From an uncultured Bacteroidales bacterium (GTDB lineage Bacteria; Bacteroidota; Bacteroidia; Bacteroidales; UBA4417): a stretch of DNA of 8,925 nt. Below the pieces are notes generated by a model. It worked only from the letters and a program-made list of their open reading frames with translations. It had not been told where the DNA came from and ran no database searches. A program made the position numbers and the translations under genes. Positions 7,398-8,925 of the stretch are shown here, in pieces. Location: the NCBI GenBank assembly GCA_937965665.1, contig CALCJE010000355.1, positions 1 through 8,925 of the forward strand, read 5' to 3'. Each line of letters starts with the position of its first letter. The stretch's first letter is position 1.

Positions 7398-8798
7398 ATG
7401 AAAACACTACTCAACTTCAGCAAAATATTAACACTGGCAGTTTTAATAGCCACATCGGGTTGCGCACATTCACAAAAGGTCGCTTTCAAATCGCAGGGAA
7501 AAATCAATTATTCCCTGTCCGCCCAGGAAGAAGCCATGCTCGATTCCATACAGTACAAAACATTCCTGTATTTTTTAAATGAACATCATCCTGAAAAAGG
7601 AATTGTGAAAGACCGTGCTGCCAGCTGGGCTCCTGCCAGCATAGCATCCACCGGGTTTGGCATTCCGTGTTTCGCTATAGGTGTTGAACGCAACTACATT
7701 ACCAGGAAACAAGCTGCCGAAATTACGCTGAACATTCTTAAATTCTTTGCCAACTCCACGCAAAGTGCCGACACAAACGCCTCAGGTTATAAAGGGTTTT
7801 ATTACCATTTCCTCCGGATGAATTCGGGTACCCGCGAATGGAAATGCGAACTCTCAACCATTGATACAGGCATACTGATGATGGGAATTCTTTTTGCCCG
7901 CAATTATTACAATCTCGATAATGAAACTGAGAAACAGATCCGTGAACTGTCTGCTTTTATGCTCGGACGTATGGACTGGGATTTCATGCAGATGCCTGCA
8001 ACCGGCAAGCATCCCAACTGCATTTCAATGGCATGGTCGCCCGAAAAGGGCTTGCTTAACCATGGATGGAGCGGGTATAATGAAGGCCTGTTTCTGTATG
8101 TGCTGGCTGCCGGAACCGGAATGAAAGACGTAGAAAGAAGTTATAACTCGTGGCTCTCGACCTACGAGTGGAAAACCCCGTATAAAAACCTGTCGCATGT
8201 AATTTTCCCTCCCCTGTTCGGGCACCAGTTTTCGCAGGCTTTTATTGATTACCGGGGCCTTGCCGATAAATACATGAAGGAAAAAGGGATCGATTACTTC
8301 GAAAATTCTAAACGCGCCACCTATGTTCAGCAACAATATGCCATCGAAAATCCCAAAGGATGGGTAGGCTACGATTCGTTGTGCTGGGGGTTTACCGCCT
8401 GCGACGGCCCCGGAGGCAGTTATAATTTCGGCGATAAAAGGTTTGAAGGCTACGCCGGGCGGGGCAGCAGCGGACGTGAGAATACCATTGCCGAAGATGG
8501 AACCATTGCGCCCTATGGCCCTATGTCGTCGTTGCCTTTTGCCCCTGAAATAGTATTGCCTACCATAAAATCGATGAATGCCAGGTATGGCAGTAAATTG
8601 TGGGGAAAATACGGTTATTACGATTCGTTCAATCCCACTGCCAAATGGGTTAACAATGACTTTATCGGAATTGACCAGGGACCCATGCTGATGATGATTG
8701 AAAATTTCCGAACAGGGCTTGTGTGGAATTATGTGATGAAGGATCCTGTTATCCAGAAAGGACTTGAAAAACTAGGATATACATACCTTAAACCATAA
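7398..8798 (+). CDS. Second PF10091-fold glycoside hydrolase lipoprotein, divergent active site, probably periplasmic
   Basis: This 466-residue protein has the same fold as its upstream neighbour but no Ig modules. The lipoprotein signal ends TSGC (Cys22). The following AHSQKV has no Lys/Asp surface signal, so it probably faces the periplasm. The catalytic domain covers ~40-466: a TGFGIPCFAIGVERNYITR segment, GYKGFYYHFL (130-139), ELSTIDTG (Glu151, Ser153, Asp156), WSPEKGLLNHGWSGYNEG (Glu229), CWGFTACD (Cys329-Asp336), a long Gly/Arg-rich loop, GTIAPYGPMSSLPFAPE, and the C-terminal IGIDQGPMLMMIENFRTGLVWN. The Asp-x-x-Glu pair of GH144 is replaced by Ser-x-x-Asp, as in the wider PF10091 group; I recall a similar Ser-Thr-Val-Asp element in the cyclic glucan synthase transglycosylase domain. 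It is therefore probably not GH144 proper. Exact family, linkage and product are unknown. It follows the first enzyme by 82 bases without a convincing terminator, so they are probably co-transcribed. Confidence 0.85.
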   Translation: MKTLLNFSKILTLAVLIATSGCAHSQKVAFKSQGKINYSLSAQEEAMLDSIQYKTFLYFLNEHHPEKGIVKDRAASWAPASIASTGFGIPCFAIGVERNYITRKQAAEITLNILKFFANSTQSADTNASGYKGFYYHFLRMNSGTREWKCELSTIDTGILMMGILFARNYYNLDNETEKQIRELSAFMLGRMDWDFMQMPATGKHPNCISMAWSPEKGLLNHGWSGYNEGLFLYVLAAGTGMKDVERSYNSWLSTYEWKTPYKNLSHVIFPPLFGHQFSQAFIDYRGLADKYMKEKGIDYFENSKRATYVQQQYAIENPKGWVGYDSLCWGFTACDGPGGSYNFGDKRFEGYAGRGSSGRENTIAEDGTIAPYGPMSSLPFAPEIVLPTIKSMNARYGSKLWGKYGYYDSFNPTAKWVNNDFIGIDQGPMLMMIENFRTGLVWNYVMKDPVIQKGLEKLGYTYLKP

Positions 8799-8925
8799 AA
8801 ACCGGCATCCTATAGCCTTGATTCAACAAGCGTTGCGGAGCCTTGCCTGCTTGTTTTGCCCAGGTAAAATGCAGACAGGGATCTCGTGAAAGCCTTAAAA
8901 AAGCAAATAGTGATTAATCAGCAAT
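8799..8925. other. Non-coding tail after the last gene
   Basis: These are 127 bases with no supported coding region on either strand and no recognisable RNA gene. The only structure seen is the hairpin at 8825-8855. The window ends before the next gene, so whether the locus continues (for example with a GH3 beta-glucosidase) cannot be told. Confidence 0.6.
8825..8855 (+). terminator. Weak terminator-like hairpin downstream of the second glycosidase gene
   Basis: AACAAGC (8825-8831) is perfectly complementary to GCTTGTT (8849-8855) across a 17-base loop; GC/GC can pair inside the loop. Only four Ts lie at its 3' end (8853-8856 reads GTTT), so it is a poor intrinsic terminator. It starts 27 bases after the stop codon, where a terminator would be expected. 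It could be a partial terminator or a chance inverted repeat. Confidence 0.35.

Noticed and set aside
5342..8798. Reading the two enzymes as glucoamylases acting on starch
   Set aside because: The name comes from the PF10091 label. The motifs match GH144-type enzymes, and no GH13, GH15, GH97 or other alpha-glucan enzyme is in the window.

Overview
The window is part of a polysaccharide utilization locus (PUL) from a member of the Bacteroidota. The phylum call rests on an adjacent SusC/SusD pair, lipoprotein signal peptides ending in Cys-Lys-Lys-Asp, A-rich leaders in place of strong Shine-Dalgarno sites, and tight co-directional gene packing. I cannot resolve the genus. All five genes read on the + strand and together fill almost the whole window.

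Layout: (1) 1-2472, the C-terminal ~820 residues of a SusC-type TonB-dependent outer-membrane transporter, cut by the window's left edge. (2) 2478-3962, its SusD-type glycan-binding lipoprotein, only 5 bases downstream. (3) 4005-5261, a lipoprotein with an Ig-like module followed by a LamG/concanavalin-like lectin domain, in the position usually held by a SusE/F-type surface glycan-binding protein. (4) An intrinsic terminator at about 5282-5321. (5) 5342-7315, a lipoprotein with two Ig-like modules followed by a catalytic (alpha/alpha)6 domain of the PF10091 ('glycoamylase') fold. It closely matches what I know of GH144 endo-beta-1,2-glucanases. (6) 7398-8798, a second, shorter PF10091 lipoprotein without Ig modules and with a different active-site motif. 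(7) 8799-8925, a non-coding tail with one hairpin and no gene that I can see.

Proposed joint function (inference): SusD and the LamG lipoprotein capture a glucan at the cell surface. The GH144-like enzyme, whose Cys-Lys-Lys-Asp-Asn start looks like a surface-export signal, cuts it outside the cell. SusC imports the oligosaccharides, and the second PF10091 enzyme, which lacks such a signal, processes them in the periplasm. The most likely substrate is beta-1,2-glucan or a related beta-glucan. No GH3 beta-glucosidase, regulator or inner-membrane transporter is inside the window; these would be expected just outside it.

The most interesting point is the tandem PF10091 pair with non-equivalent active sites: Asp364-x-x-Glu367 in the first and Ser153-x-x-Asp156 in the second. 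This suggests two different activities of one clan working in sequence.
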